Positions 1 through 5,605 of a stretch of DNA of 6,160 bases are shown piece after piece. How positions within the stretch are numbered: the stretch's first letter is position 1; the number at the start of each line of letters is the position of its first letter. The notes under the pieces were generated by a model that was not told the DNA's origin, made no database searches, and saw nothing but the letters and a program-made list of their open reading frames with translations. The DNA comes from Hyphomicrobiaceae bacterium (lineage in GTDB: Bacteria; Pseudomonadota; Alphaproteobacteria; Rhizobiales; MH13): assembly GCA_020442235.1 (NCBI GenBank), contig JAGRKQ010000033.1:575-6734 (forward strand), written 5' to 3'. A program made the translations under genes and the position numbers.

Positions 1-305
1 GTGCAGGAGCCGAGCGGATAGAGCCCGGCGTCGATGGCGTAGTTCTTCTGCGACAGGCGCACATAGTGGCGCAGCGCCTCGGGCTCGGAGAGGGCCGGAA
101 GATCCGGCGCCTCACGCGTCAGCCCACCGAGACGGGATGTGACACCCTCGGGTTCCGGCAGGTCGACGCCGCAGGTGTCGGCATGGCCGATCTCGAAGAT
201 CAGCGGCTCTTCAACCATCAGCGCCCTGTTGCCGGTGAAGGTCGGTGCGTCAGAGGCAGAATTGGAGATCGGGGCGGTGGGGCGGCCTTCGCGGTTCATG
301 GTCAT
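1..305 (-). CDS. gcvPB: Glycine dehydrogenase (decarboxylating) subunit 2, N-terminal part (partial)
   Basis: This is the C-terminal-half subunit of the split P-protein, the PLP-dependent glycine decarboxylase of the glycine cleavage system. Only the first 101 codons are present and the gene runs off the left edge. The translation shows family landmarks: [10 protein letters not shown] at the start, TFTGNRAL around residues 22-29, EEPLIFEIG at 32-40, GVDLP at 46-50, RLGGL at 58-62, and [18 protein letters not shown] at 72-89 followed by [11 protein letters not shown]. The PLP-binding lysine lies outside the window. The ATG at 305 is preferred over the in-frame ATG at 299 because AGGTGA (315-320) lies 9 bases before the former. 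The gene is separated from gcvPA by an inserted AT-rich ORF. Its start lies inside a direct-repeat copy of the gcvPA end, so the two P-protein halves were probably once overlapping neighbours. Confidence 0.95.
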   Translation of the reverse strand, partial: MTMNREGRPTAPISNSASDAPTFTGNRALMVEEPLIFEIGHADTCGVDLPEPEGVTSRLGGLTREAPDLPALSEPEALRHYVRLSQKNYAIDAGLYPLGSC

Positions 306-316
306 GCCAGCATCTC
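300..316. repeat. Direct repeat, left copy (gcvPB start junction)
   Basis: On the minus strand this copy reads GAGATGCTGGCATGACC. It matches 681-697 at 16 of 17 positions, and the innermost 13 bases (300-312) are identical. It contains the gcvPB start codon and its first two codons (ATG ACC). The spacing between the copies is 381 bases, exactly 127 codons. The pair flanks the AT-rich ORF. Confidence 0.85.
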
Positions 317-686
317 ACCTAGGCCTGACAACCCAGAATCCCGCACAACCTGTCGGCAATATCCCCCAATTTCCGCTGATTTCTCCATTATAATATTGCC
401 CGTCAAGTACGTATTGATATCTCCCATCCATCCCAGATAACCGCAAACCACCATCAACTCCAAGTGTGCCTGTTAATAATACATTGTTATGCGATATCGT
501 AAATCTTGCACGACCATTTGAGATAGAACCATCCATTTTTACACTATCGCACTGGTAATCACCCGAACTGCTCGTTACATCGAAATTGCCAGTATAATTC
601 GCATTAAATGGATCGACATTCTGGGCAAAGCCAGCCACGGGAAAAGCAACAACAAACGCTGCGATAAGCATCAAGAATCTGGTCAT
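315..686 (-). CDS. Small secreted protein of unknown function inserted in the gcv operon
   Basis: I do not recognise this 123-residue protein. Residues 1-21 look like a Sec signal peptide: basic Arg3, then a hydrophobic core [13 protein letters not shown], then a likely cleavage site GFA|QN. The mature part of about 102 residues is rich in Gly, Asn, Asp and Tyr and has alternating short G-x-Y/F segments that suggest a small beta-sheet fold. It has two cysteines, C46 and C114, which could form a disulfide in the periplasm. The C-terminus reads [19 protein letters not shown]. The start ATG overlaps the gcvPA stop (ATGA) and is preceded by AAGGAGG (694-700) at 7 bases. The stop TGA is 9 bases before gcvPB. 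Base composition is foreign: about 42% G+C over 361-660 by hand count, with AGA (3), TTA (3), ATA (2) and GTA (4) codons that the neighbours largely avoid. This points to recent acquisition. An intact frame, signal peptide and strong RBS argue that it is expressed. Its function is unknown. Confidence 0.8.
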   Translation of the reverse strand: MTRFLMLIAAFVVAFPVAGFAQNVDPFNANYTGNFDVTSSSGDYQCDSVKMDGSISNGRARFTISHNNVLLTGTLGVDGGLRLSGMDGRYQYVLDGQYYNGEISGNWGILPTGCAGFWVVRPR

Positions 687-697
687 GCCAGCACCTC
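681..697. repeat. Direct repeat, right copy (gcvPA end junction)
   Basis: On the minus strand this copy reads GAGGTGCTGGCATGACC. It encodes the last residues of GcvPA (EVLA, stop) and the start codon of the inserted ORF. It is probably the original gcvPA/gcvPB junction, because the gcvPA reading frame passes into it naturally. The left copy would then be the duplicate, although the direction of duplication is inferred. Confidence 0.85.
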
Positions 698-2026
698 CTT
701 CAGCGCGTCGGCAAAGGCCGTGCGGTCCTCATCGGTGTTGATCTCGGTGGCGGCAACGAGAAGGAGATCGTCGAGCCCCCTTCCCCGCTCAAGCCGCGAG
801 ACAGGAACGCCGGCGAGGATGCCTTTTTCGGCCAGCGCCTCGACAACGTCCGCGGCGGGTTTGGAAAGCTTCAAGGTGAACTCGTTGAAGAAGCTCTGGT
901 TGAGGAGCGTTGCGCCCGGCACGGCTTCGAGACGATCGGCAAGCTTCACCGCCGCCTCGTGATTGAGCCGGGCAAGCCGCGCCAGCCCATGCCCGCCCAG
1001 AAGCGTCATATGGATGGTGAAGGCGAGCGCGCAGAGGCCGGAATTGGTGCAGATGTTGGAGGTCGCCTTGTCCCGGCGGATGTGCTGCTCGCGGGTTGAA
1101 AGCGTCAGGACGAAGCCGCGCTTTCCTTCCGCATCGACCGTCTCACCGCAGAGCCTTCCCGGCATCTGGCGGACATATTTCTGCCGGGTAGCGAAGAGCC
1201 CGACATAAGGCCCGCCAAAGGTGAGCGCACCGCCGATCGACTGGCCTTCGGCAACGACGATATCGGCCCCTTGCGCGCCAGGCGATTTCAGAAGGCCGAA
1301 GGAGACGGCCTCGGTGACCACGACGATGAGCAGCGCCCCGGCCTCGCGCGCCCTGGCGGCGACCGCTTCGAGATCGAGGACATGGCCGTAAAAGCTCGGC
1401 GTCTGCACGACGACGCAGGAGGTCTCGCCGTCGATGGCCGCACAAAGATCTTCACGCGCTTCCGGATCGGCCGGCAGGGCCTCGACCGCATCGCCGGCCA
1501 TGTCGGAAAGCGTTTCGACGACCGAGCGATATTGCGGGTGCAGCGAACCGGAGAGCACCGCCTTCCTGCGGCGCGTGATCCGGTGCGCCATCAGCACGGC
1601 TTCGCCGGTGCCGGTCGAGCCGTCATACATGGAGGCGTTGGCGACCTCCATGCCGGTGAGTTCGGCAACCTGCGTCTGGAACTCGAACAGATACTGCAAG
1701 GTGCCTTGGGTGATTTCCGGCTGATAGGGCGTATAGGAGGTCAGGAACTCCGAACGCTGGATCAGATGGTCGACGCTCGCCGGAACGTGGTGGCGATAGG
1801 CTCCCGCCCCGACGAAAAACGGCACGGATCCGGCTGAAACATTCTTGCCCGCCATCTTCGACAGGATGCGCTCCACCTCGGCCTCCCCCTTGTGCAGCGG
1901 CAGGTCGAGCAAGGCATCAAGGCGCTTGTCGGCGGGAACGGCAGCGAAGAATTCGTCGACCGTGCCCGCCCCGCAGGCAGCCAGCATGTCGGCGCGGTCG
2001 GCATCGGAAAGCGGCAGATAACGCAT
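683..2026 (-). CDS. gcvPA: Glycine dehydrogenase (decarboxylating) subunit 1
   Basis: This is the N-terminal-half subunit of the split P-protein. With GcvPB it decarboxylates glycine and loads the aminomethyl group onto the lipoyl arm of GcvH in the cytoplasm. At 447 residues it has the usual length for subunit 1. Landmarks are [14 protein letters not shown] at the N-terminus, [20 protein letters not shown] at 70-89, [20 protein letters not shown] at 96-115, [15 protein letters not shown] around 129-143, GGPYVGLFA at 271-279, [20 protein letters not shown] around 288-307, and [18 protein letters not shown] at 311-328. The fold is that of PLP aminotransferases, but in this family the PLP lysine is on subunit 2. 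The start is the ATG at 2026, 18 bases after the osmC-like stop, with GGAAAGG about 11 bases upstream. The last codons contain the RBS for the next gene and the TGA overlaps that gene's ATG. Confidence 0.97.
   Translation of the reverse strand: MRYLPLSDADRADMLAACGAGTVDEFFAAVPADKRLDALLDLPLHKGEAEVERILSKMAGKNVSAGSVPFFVGAGAYRHHVPASVDHLIQRSEFLTSYTPYQPEITQGTLQYLFEFQTQVAELTGMEVANASMYDGSTGTGEAVLMAHRITRRRKAVLSGSLHPQYRSVVETLSDMAGDAVEALPADPEAREDLCAAIDGETSCVVVQTPSFYGHVLDLEAVAARAREAGALLIVVVTEAVSFGLLKSPGAQGADIVVAEGQSIGGALTFGGPYVGLFATRQKYVRQMPGRLCGETVDAEGKRGFVLTLSTREQHIRRDKATSNICTNSGLCALAFTIHMTLLGGHGLARLARLNHEAAVKLADRLEAVPGATLLNQSFFNEFTLKLSKPAADVVEALAEKGILAGVPVSRLERGRGLDDLLLVAATEINTDEDRTAFADALKEVLA
694..700 (-). 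promoter_or_regulatory. Strong Shine-Dalgarno site inside the gcvPA 3' end
   Basis: AAGGAGG, followed by T, is a near-perfect complement of the 16S rRNA tail. It lies 7 bases before the ATG at 686 and is embedded in the last codons of gcvPA (Lys-Glu-Val). It would originally have served gcvPB; it now serves the inserted small ORF. gcvPB relies on the weaker AGGTGA at 315-320. Confidence 0.75.
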
Positions 2027-2044
2027 TCTGAAAGAGGCCTTTCC

Positions 2045-2527
2045 TCAGGCGAAAACGGGCTCGATATCCTCCACCACCACTTCGGCGCGGATCGAGTTGG
2101 CGATGTAGCATTCCTCATGCGCGCGGTGGTGCAGGCGCTCGATGTCGGCCGCTTCCGGCAGCGTGTCGCCCGACCAGGTGATCTGCGGCGCGAGCACGAT
2201 CTTCGAGACGAAGAGCTTGCCCTTCTCGTTCTTGCTCATCAGGCCATAGGCCGGGTCTTCGTAGCGGTCGACGCGGAAACCCTTGATGGCGGCAAGCGCC
2301 AGGAAGAACAGCATGTGGCAGGAAGACGCGGCGGCAACGAGCCCCTCTTCGGGGTCGACGGCATCCTCGCGCGACATTGGCGGGGGCACGACGCTGGGCG
2401 CCGGCGAGCCGGGCACGACGAGCCCGGCATCGAAGCGCAGTTCATGGGCGCGCGAGAACTTCTTGTCGGTGAAGACCTGATCGCCCCGGTCCCAGACGAT
2501 GGTGGCCTTGTAATGCGTGTCGCCCAT
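2045..2527 (-). CDS. OsmC/Ohr-family peroxiredoxin-like protein
   Basis: This 160-residue protein belongs to the OsmC/Ohr superfamily, whose characterised members reduce organic hydroperoxides with two reactive cysteines. The two expected cysteines are present: C70 in LVAAASSCHMLFFLAL, at the start of the central helix, and C140 in HHRAHEECYIANSI. A possible catalytic arginine is R31 (ELRFDAG), and the E61/E62 pair precedes the helix, as usual in the family. The PGSPAPSVVPPPMS loop (39-52) is typical of one OsmC subgroup. I chose the ATG at 2527 because the translation from there (MGDTHYKATIVWDRG) matches the family N-terminus; an in-frame ATG at 2578 would overlap gcvH by 38 bases. The gene begins 13 bases after gcvH and precedes gcvPA, so it is probably co-transcribed with the GCV enzymes. 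A functional tie to the lipoyl H-protein is inferred from known lipoyl-dependent peroxidase activity in this superfamily. Confidence 0.9.
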   Translation of the reverse strand: MGDTHYKATIVWDRGDQVFTDKKFSRAHELRFDAGLVVPGSPAPSVVPPPMSREDAVDPEEGLVAAASSCHMLFFLALAAIKGFRVDRYEDPAYGLMSKNEKGKLFVSKIVLAPQITWSGDTLPEAADIERLHHRAHEECYIANSIRAEVVVEDIEPVFA

Positions 2528-2540
2528 GTCCGTCCCCGTC

Positions 2541-2909
2541 TCAGAGCGTTTCCAGATAGGCCTTGTAGGCCGCTTCATCCATCAGGCCGTCGAGTTCGGC
2601 CGGATCGGCAAGCGTCATCTGGAAGAACCAACCGGCGCCTTCCGGGTCCTCATTGACGAGGGCCGGATTGTCGGCCAGCGCATCATTGCCGGCACTGACG
2701 GTGCCGGACGCGGGCGCATAGACCTCGCTTGCGGCCTTCACCGATTCCACCACCGCCGCATCGCCGCCCTTGGTCACGGCGCGTCCGGCCTCGGGCACCT
2801 CGACAAAGACGACATCGCCGAGCTGGGCCTGGGCATAGGACGAAATGCCGACGGTGGCCGTATCGCCCTCGATGGCAACCCACTCGTGATCTTCGGTGTA
2901 TTTCTTCAT
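2541..2909 (-). CDS. gcvH: Glycine cleavage system H protein (lipoyl carrier)
   Basis: GcvH carries a lipoyl group on a lysine and shuttles the aminomethyl intermediate from the P-protein to the T-protein, then to the L-protein for reoxidation. At 122 residues it is close to the family length. It opens [20 protein letters not shown] (residues 3-22) and continues with [18 protein letters not shown] (25-42). The lipoylation motif is [12 protein letters not shown] (55-66), with K58 as the modified lysine. PxLVNxDPEGAGW follows at 82-94. The ATG at 2909 directly abuts the TAA of the upstream ABM-like gene. GGAGGGG (2916-2922), inside that gene's last codons, serves as its RBS at 6 bases. Translational coupling to the upstream gene is likely. 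Confidence 0.97.
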   Translation of the reverse strand: MKKYTEDHEWVAIEGDTATVGISSYAQAQLGDVVFVEVPEAGRAVTKGGDAAVVESVKAASEVYAPASGTVSAGNDALADNPALVNEDPEGAGWFFQMTLADPAELDGLMDEAAYKAYLETL

Positions 2910-3290
2910 TTACATCCCCTCCAGAACGCCGGCATAGGCCGCGCCGCCCGCATGGGCCTCGTTGGAATCGGCGGGCGCCTCGGCCCGCTCGGTCATGGTG
3001 TAGTCGCGCAGCACCGATGCCACGCGCAGACGATAATCCTTGAAGATGCCGCCGCGACCGGCGGCCTGCGCGGCGCGGTGCCTCAGCCGGTTGCGCCAGG
3101 CGGCGATCGCCTCTTCGCTTTCCCAGAAGGAGAGCGACACGAATTTGCCCTCCTCGGTGATGCTTTCAAAGCGCTCGATGGAGATGAAGCCCTCGGCGGT
3201 TTCCAGCTCGGCGCGCATGACCGCCGCGACCTTGAAGTAGTCATCCTTGCGCGCGCCGTCGGGCCAGAATTCAAAGATCACCGCCTGCAT
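2910..3290 (-). CDS. ABM-domain (antibiotic biosynthesis monooxygenase-like) small protein
   Basis: This 126-residue protein has the look of the dimeric alpha/beta-barrel ABM family. The first strand is AVIFEFWP, followed by a helix (DDYFKVAAVMRAELETA), GFISIERFESI, the strand KFVSLSFWESEEAIAAWRN, HRAAQAAGRGGIFKDYRLRV and VLRDYTM. In the family this fold supports small oxygenases, heme-degrading enzymes and many uncharacterised proteins; the substrate cannot be read here. After about residue 95 there is a hydrophilic, low-complexity tail of roughly 30 residues ending GGAAYAGVLEGM. A GTG at 3293 directly precedes the ATG at 3290. I prefer the ATG because GGAGGAGG (3298-3305) is 7 bases from it and only 4 from the GTG. 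It follows gcvT after about 21 bases and its stop codon touches the gcvH start, so it is part of the operon. Confidence 0.88.
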   Translation of the reverse strand: MQAVIFEFWPDGARKDDYFKVAAVMRAELETAEGFISIERFESITEEGKFVSLSFWESEEAIAAWRNRLRHRAAQAAGRGGIFKDYRLRVASVLRDYTMTERAEAPADSNEAHAGGAAYAGVLEGM

Positions 3291-3311
3291 CACCCAGCCT
3301 CCTCCAACGCA

Positions 3312-4433
3312 TCAGCGCTTGTAGCCATGCGGCACGAAGGGCATCGGCGCCACCGTGGCAGCGAGCGCCCGGCCGCGCACCATGATCTCGACCGCGGTGC
3401 CCTCGCCCGCATGGTCGCTGTCGACATAGCCCATCGCAATCGGCGCCCCGAGGGAAGGGGCAAAACCGCCGGACGTCAGGATGCCGACGGTTTTTCCGCC
3501 CGCGACCACCTCGGCGCCCTCACGCGCCGGGGCGCGGCCCTCGATGCGAAAGCCGACGCGCCGGCGCGCCGGGCCGTTTTCGATGTCACTGCGGATGCGC
3601 TCGAAGCCCGCAAAGCCCCCCTCGGTCCGCCGCCGCTTCTGGATCGACCAGAGAAGATCGGCTTCGACCGGCGTGGTCGTCGTGTCGAGGTCGTGGCCGT
3701 AAAGACAAAGCCCGGCTTCAAGGCGCAGCGAATCGCGCGCGCCGAGGCCGATGGGTTTCACCCGTTCATCGCCGGTCAGCGCCTGCCAGACCTGCGCCAC
3801 CCGATCGGCGGGCACGGCCAGCTCATAGCCGTCCTCGCCGGTGTAGCCGGAGCGCGTCAGGCCAAGCTCGACGCCAGCGATCCTCGCCCGGCCGACGCCC
3901 ATGAAAGGCATGGCGGCAACGACGGGATCGTGCGCGGCCAGCACGGCTTCCGCCTGCGGGCCCTGAAGGGCGATCAGGGCGAGGTCTTCGCGCGGCACAA
4001 TATCGACCGCATCGGCAAGGCGGCTCTCCATCAGCGCGATGTCCTCGCGCTTGCAGGCGGCATTGACCACCAGGGTCAGCCGGTCGGCATGTTCGGCCGG
4101 CCTTGCAACCATCAGATCGTCCAGGATACCGCCTGCCTCGTTCAGAAACTGGGTGTAGCGTTGGCGGCCCGGCTTCAGCGCGGCGATGTCCGCCGGCACC
4201 AGCGCCTCCAGCGCCCTCGCAGCCGTTTCCGCCCTGCCGTCATGGGCGATGAGATCGACGATGCCCATATGGCTGACATCGAAGAGGCCGGCCTTTTCGC
4301 GCGTCCACAGATGCTCGGCGATGATGCCTTCATACTGGACGGGCATGTGGTAGCCGGCGAAGGGCACCATGCGCGCGCCGGCGGCGCGGTGCAGCCCGGC
4401 AAGCGGTGTTTCCAGAAGATCGTCTTCGCTCAT
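3312..4433 (-). CDS. gcvT: Aminomethyltransferase (glycine cleavage T protein)
   Basis: The T-protein releases ammonia from the aminomethyl-lipoyl arm of GcvH and transfers the one-carbon unit to tetrahydrofolate, giving 5,10-methylene-THF. The 373-residue length is normal. Landmarks are LAGLHRAAGARMVPFAGYHM at 11-30, LFDVSHMG at 50-57, GGILDDLMV at 101-109 (carrying the folate-side aspartate), LIALQGPQA around 153-161, TRSGYTGEDGYELAVP at 193-208, and GLGARDSLRLEAGLCLYGHD at 229-248. The C-terminal barrel has GILTSGGFAPSLGAPIAMGY (317-336). The ATG at 4433 has GGGAG (4441-4445) 7 bases upstream. It is the first gene behind the glycine riboswitch. MSEDDLLETPL at the start is consistent with the family. 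Confidence 0.97.
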   Translation of the reverse strand: MSEDDLLETPLAGLHRAAGARMVPFAGYHMPVQYEGIIAEHLWTREKAGLFDVSHMGIVDLIAHDGRAETAARALEALVPADIAALKPGRQRYTQFLNEAGGILDDLMVARPAEHADRLTLVVNAACKREDIALMESRLADAVDIVPREDLALIALQGPQAEAVLAAHDPVVAAMPFMGVGRARIAGVELGLTRSGYTGEDGYELAVPADRVAQVWQALTGDERVKPIGLGARDSLRLEAGLCLYGHDLDTTTTPVEADLLWSIQKRRRTEGGFAGFERIRSDIENGPARRRVGFRIEGRAPAREGAEVVAGGKTVGILTSGGFAPSLGAPIAMGYVDSDHAGEGTAVEIMVRGRALAATVAPMPFVPHGYKR

Positions 4434-4510
4434 GTCGCCACTCCCAGTGCGGCCCCGAAGAGGGCCTTCCGCAACAGTCCGCGCCGCGACGCCTTCGCGT
4501 CACGGTGCGC
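4434..4510 (-). promoter_or_regulatory. Expression platform between the glycine riboswitch and gcvT
   Basis: This 77-base GC-rich segment joins the second aptamer to the gcvT start. It can form at least two hairpins. GACGC-GAAG-GCGTC spans 4488-4501, and GGCCC/GGGCC with a short loop spans 4451-4466. The second hairpin ends 5 bases before the gcvT Shine-Dalgarno sequence GGGAG (4441-4445). An alternative pairing of GCGG with CCGC around the second hairpin is also possible. There is no U-run after either hairpin, so an intrinsic terminator is not evident; control at translation initiation is at least as plausible. The switching mechanism is not resolved. Confidence 0.5.
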
Positions 4511-4513
4511 CCC

Positions 4514-4696
4514 CTCTGTCACGGAACCTGAGAGATTTCCCGGCCAGGCAAGCCCGTCCGGTTACTCCTTCGGTGGGCGTTGCCCGATCAGGGCCACACC
4601 GCTTTCCAGAGTGCCGCTGCCGCCCAGCGGTCCTTTTGCCTGAGAGTTTCCGGGGCGGTTGCTCCTTCGGCGCCGGTTTCCCGGCCTCTCCCGCGT
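4514..4696 (-). promoter_or_regulatory. Tandem glycine riboswitch (two aptamers)
   Basis: On the minus strand the leader carries two copies of the glycine-aptamer signature. Aptamer 1 (about 4621-4696) has GCGGGAGAG (4686-4694), GCCGAAGGAGCAACC (4657-4671) and CTCTCAGGCAAAAGGAC (4630-4646). Aptamer 2 (about 4514-4612) has CACCGAAGGAGTAACC (4560-4575) and CTCTCAGG (4527-4534), ending in GTGACAGAGGG. These are the conserved core elements of the Rfam glycine riboswitch. The tandem arrangement in front of a gcv operon is the usual one. In most studied cases glycine binding turns the operon on; the sign here is inferred. The whole downstream operon, including the ABM-like, OsmC-like and secreted-protein genes, would answer to glycine. 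Confidence 0.95.
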
Positions 4697-4739
4697 GCGG
4701 CAATCGATGAGGCGGGCCGCGACCGTGCCCGCAAGGCGC

Positions 4740-4767
4740 ATAGTAAGCCGCAGGCCCTTCGCGTCAA
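4740..4767 (-). promoter_or_regulatory. Predicted sigma-70-type promoter of the gcv operon
   Basis: The minus strand has TTGACG (4762-4767) as a -35 element, a 16-base spacer and TACTAT (4740-4745) as a -10 element. Transcription would start near 4733, about 37 bases before the first aptamer, giving a leader of about 300 bases before gcvT. The position and the near-consensus -35 support it. The -10 matches 4 of 6 consensus bases. Confidence 0.6.
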
Positions 4768-4825
4768 TCGCGCAAGGCCGGGAATCGGCAGTTGTCCAGA
4801 ATGCGAAGGATGTCCGGCTCCGGCC

Positions 4826-5431
4826 TCAGCGGTTGCCGCCATCCGGATCGAAGCCGACATAGATGATGCGCGATTCGCGCGAAGGCGGCAGCGCGATGAC
4901 GAGGCCGTTCGTCACATCCGAGAACACCGCCGAAGTCTGGCCCGGCTCGATCACGGCGCGCACAGGGCGCATCTCGGAATGAAGGACATTGCCGGAGGGC
5001 CGTTCGACGACCACCAGGCGCAGGGGCAGATCGACGATGGCCGGCTCGCCCTGCGGCCCCATCAGCACGCGCCCGGCGGTGCCGACATTGACCAGAAGCT
5101 GGCCGGCAACGACCTGGCATTCGCGCGCCGTCTGGCTGATCGTCGCCTGATAGCGCACGCCCGTTCCGGTGTTTTCCTGCCCGCGCGCATAGATCGTGTA
5201 GATCTCGGTGCCGGAGCGGGTTTCCAGCGGCGGGCACAGGCTGTCGGCGGTCGCCTGAACGAAGGGATCGGGCAGGCCCTGGGTGGATCCGGCCTGCGGC
5301 CCGGTCGGCGTTACCGGTTCGCGCCCGCCGATCAGCGTGTCGATGCCGGTGCCCGCGCAGCCGGCAAGCCCGAGAACCGCAGCCATGGAACCGGCCAGAC
5401 ACCAAACCCGCATGGAACGCCCTGTCGTCAT
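4826..5431 (-). CDS. Conserved lipoprotein of unknown function
   Basis: From the ATG at 5431 the protein has 201 residues. It begins with a lipoprotein signal peptide with a basic n-region, a hydrophobic stretch (MAAVLGLAG) and the lipobox LAGC, with Cys25 as the lipidated residue. The following residues AGTGIDTL lack an Asp at +2, so outer-membrane sorting is plausible. A low-complexity Pro/Gly/Thr linker follows. The globular part starts around SLCPPLETRSGTEIYTIYAR and contains ECQVVAGQLLVNVGTAGRVL, PLRLVVVERPSGNVL and FSDVTNGLVIALP, probably a beta-rich domain. I do not recognise a named family. Possible starts are GTG 5446, ATG 5431 and ATG 5413 (Cys at residue 19); none has a strong RBS, so the start is uncertain. 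It is divergent from ubiA and on the same strand as gcv, but gcv has its own promoter. Confidence 0.75.
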   Translation of the reverse strand: MTTGRSMRVWCLAGSMAAVLGLAGCAGTGIDTLIGGREPVTPTGPQAGSTQGLPDPFVQATADSLCPPLETRSGTEIYTIYARGQENTGTGVRYQATISQTARECQVVAGQLLVNVGTAGRVLMGPQGEPAIVDLPLRLVVVERPSGNVLHSEMRPVRAVIEPGQTSAVFSDVTNGLVIALPPSRESRIIYVGFDPDGGNR

Positions 5432-5555
5432 CTTGCTTACCCGCACGCTTTTTCTGATACGCAGACCCGGCCTCCCGCAGACTTCGGCCTGCCCGGCGCC
5501 ACGCTACCCAATCTTCAGCGAAACTGGTAGCAGCCCTTGCCGAGAAAGGCGACAC

Positions 5556-5573
5556 TGCCGCGCCATTGCGGCA
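5556..5573. repeat. Inverted repeat upstream of ubiA
   Basis: TGCCGC (5556-5561) and GCGGCA (5568-5573) form a perfect 6-base inverted repeat around a 6-base loop. It lies about 33 bases before the ubiA start, in the divergent lipoprotein/ubiA region. It could be an operator or a leader hairpin, or chance in GC-rich DNA. No clear promoter for either divergent gene is visible in 5447-5605. Confidence 0.25.
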
Positions 5574-5605
5574 AAGAAGAGTGCTGCGGACAAAAGGACA
5601 GACGC

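Noticed and set aside
300..697. Insertion sequence or MITE at the gcvPA/gcvPB junction
   Set aside because: There is no transposase and I see no terminal inverted repeats at the ends of the AT-rich block. The repeats contain the functional junction sequence, which suits duplication or recombination better than a transposon target-site duplication, although the latter is not excluded.
2528..2578. Upstream ATG at 2578 as the start of the OsmC-like protein
   Set aside because: It would add 17 residues ([17 protein letters not shown]) that are antisense-like in composition and overlap the end of gcvH. Family similarity begins at the ATG at 2527.
2517..4643. A 708-codon plus-strand open frame spanning gcvH, the ABM-like gene, gcvT and part of the riboswitch
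   Set aside because: It is antisense to three genes with clear family matches, runs into the riboswitch, and its translation has the Arg/His/Gly-rich look of a GC-rich shadow frame. No RBS supports it.
4770..4825. Intrinsic terminator after the lipoprotein gene
   Set aside because: GC-rich short inverted repeats are present near 4816-4825, but no compact stem followed by a T-run is visible, so I do not annotate a terminator.
4580..5530. A 316-codon plus-strand frame over the riboswitch and lipoprotein gene
   Set aside because: It begins within the riboswitch and is antisense to the lipoprotein, which has a proper signal peptide and lipobox. Its composition is that of a shadow frame.
4764..5555. 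A 263-codon minus-strand frame overlapping the lipoprotein
   Set aside because: It is another frame of the same DNA with an Arg-rich, low-hydrophobicity translation and would cover the gcv promoter. The lipoprotein frame is better supported.
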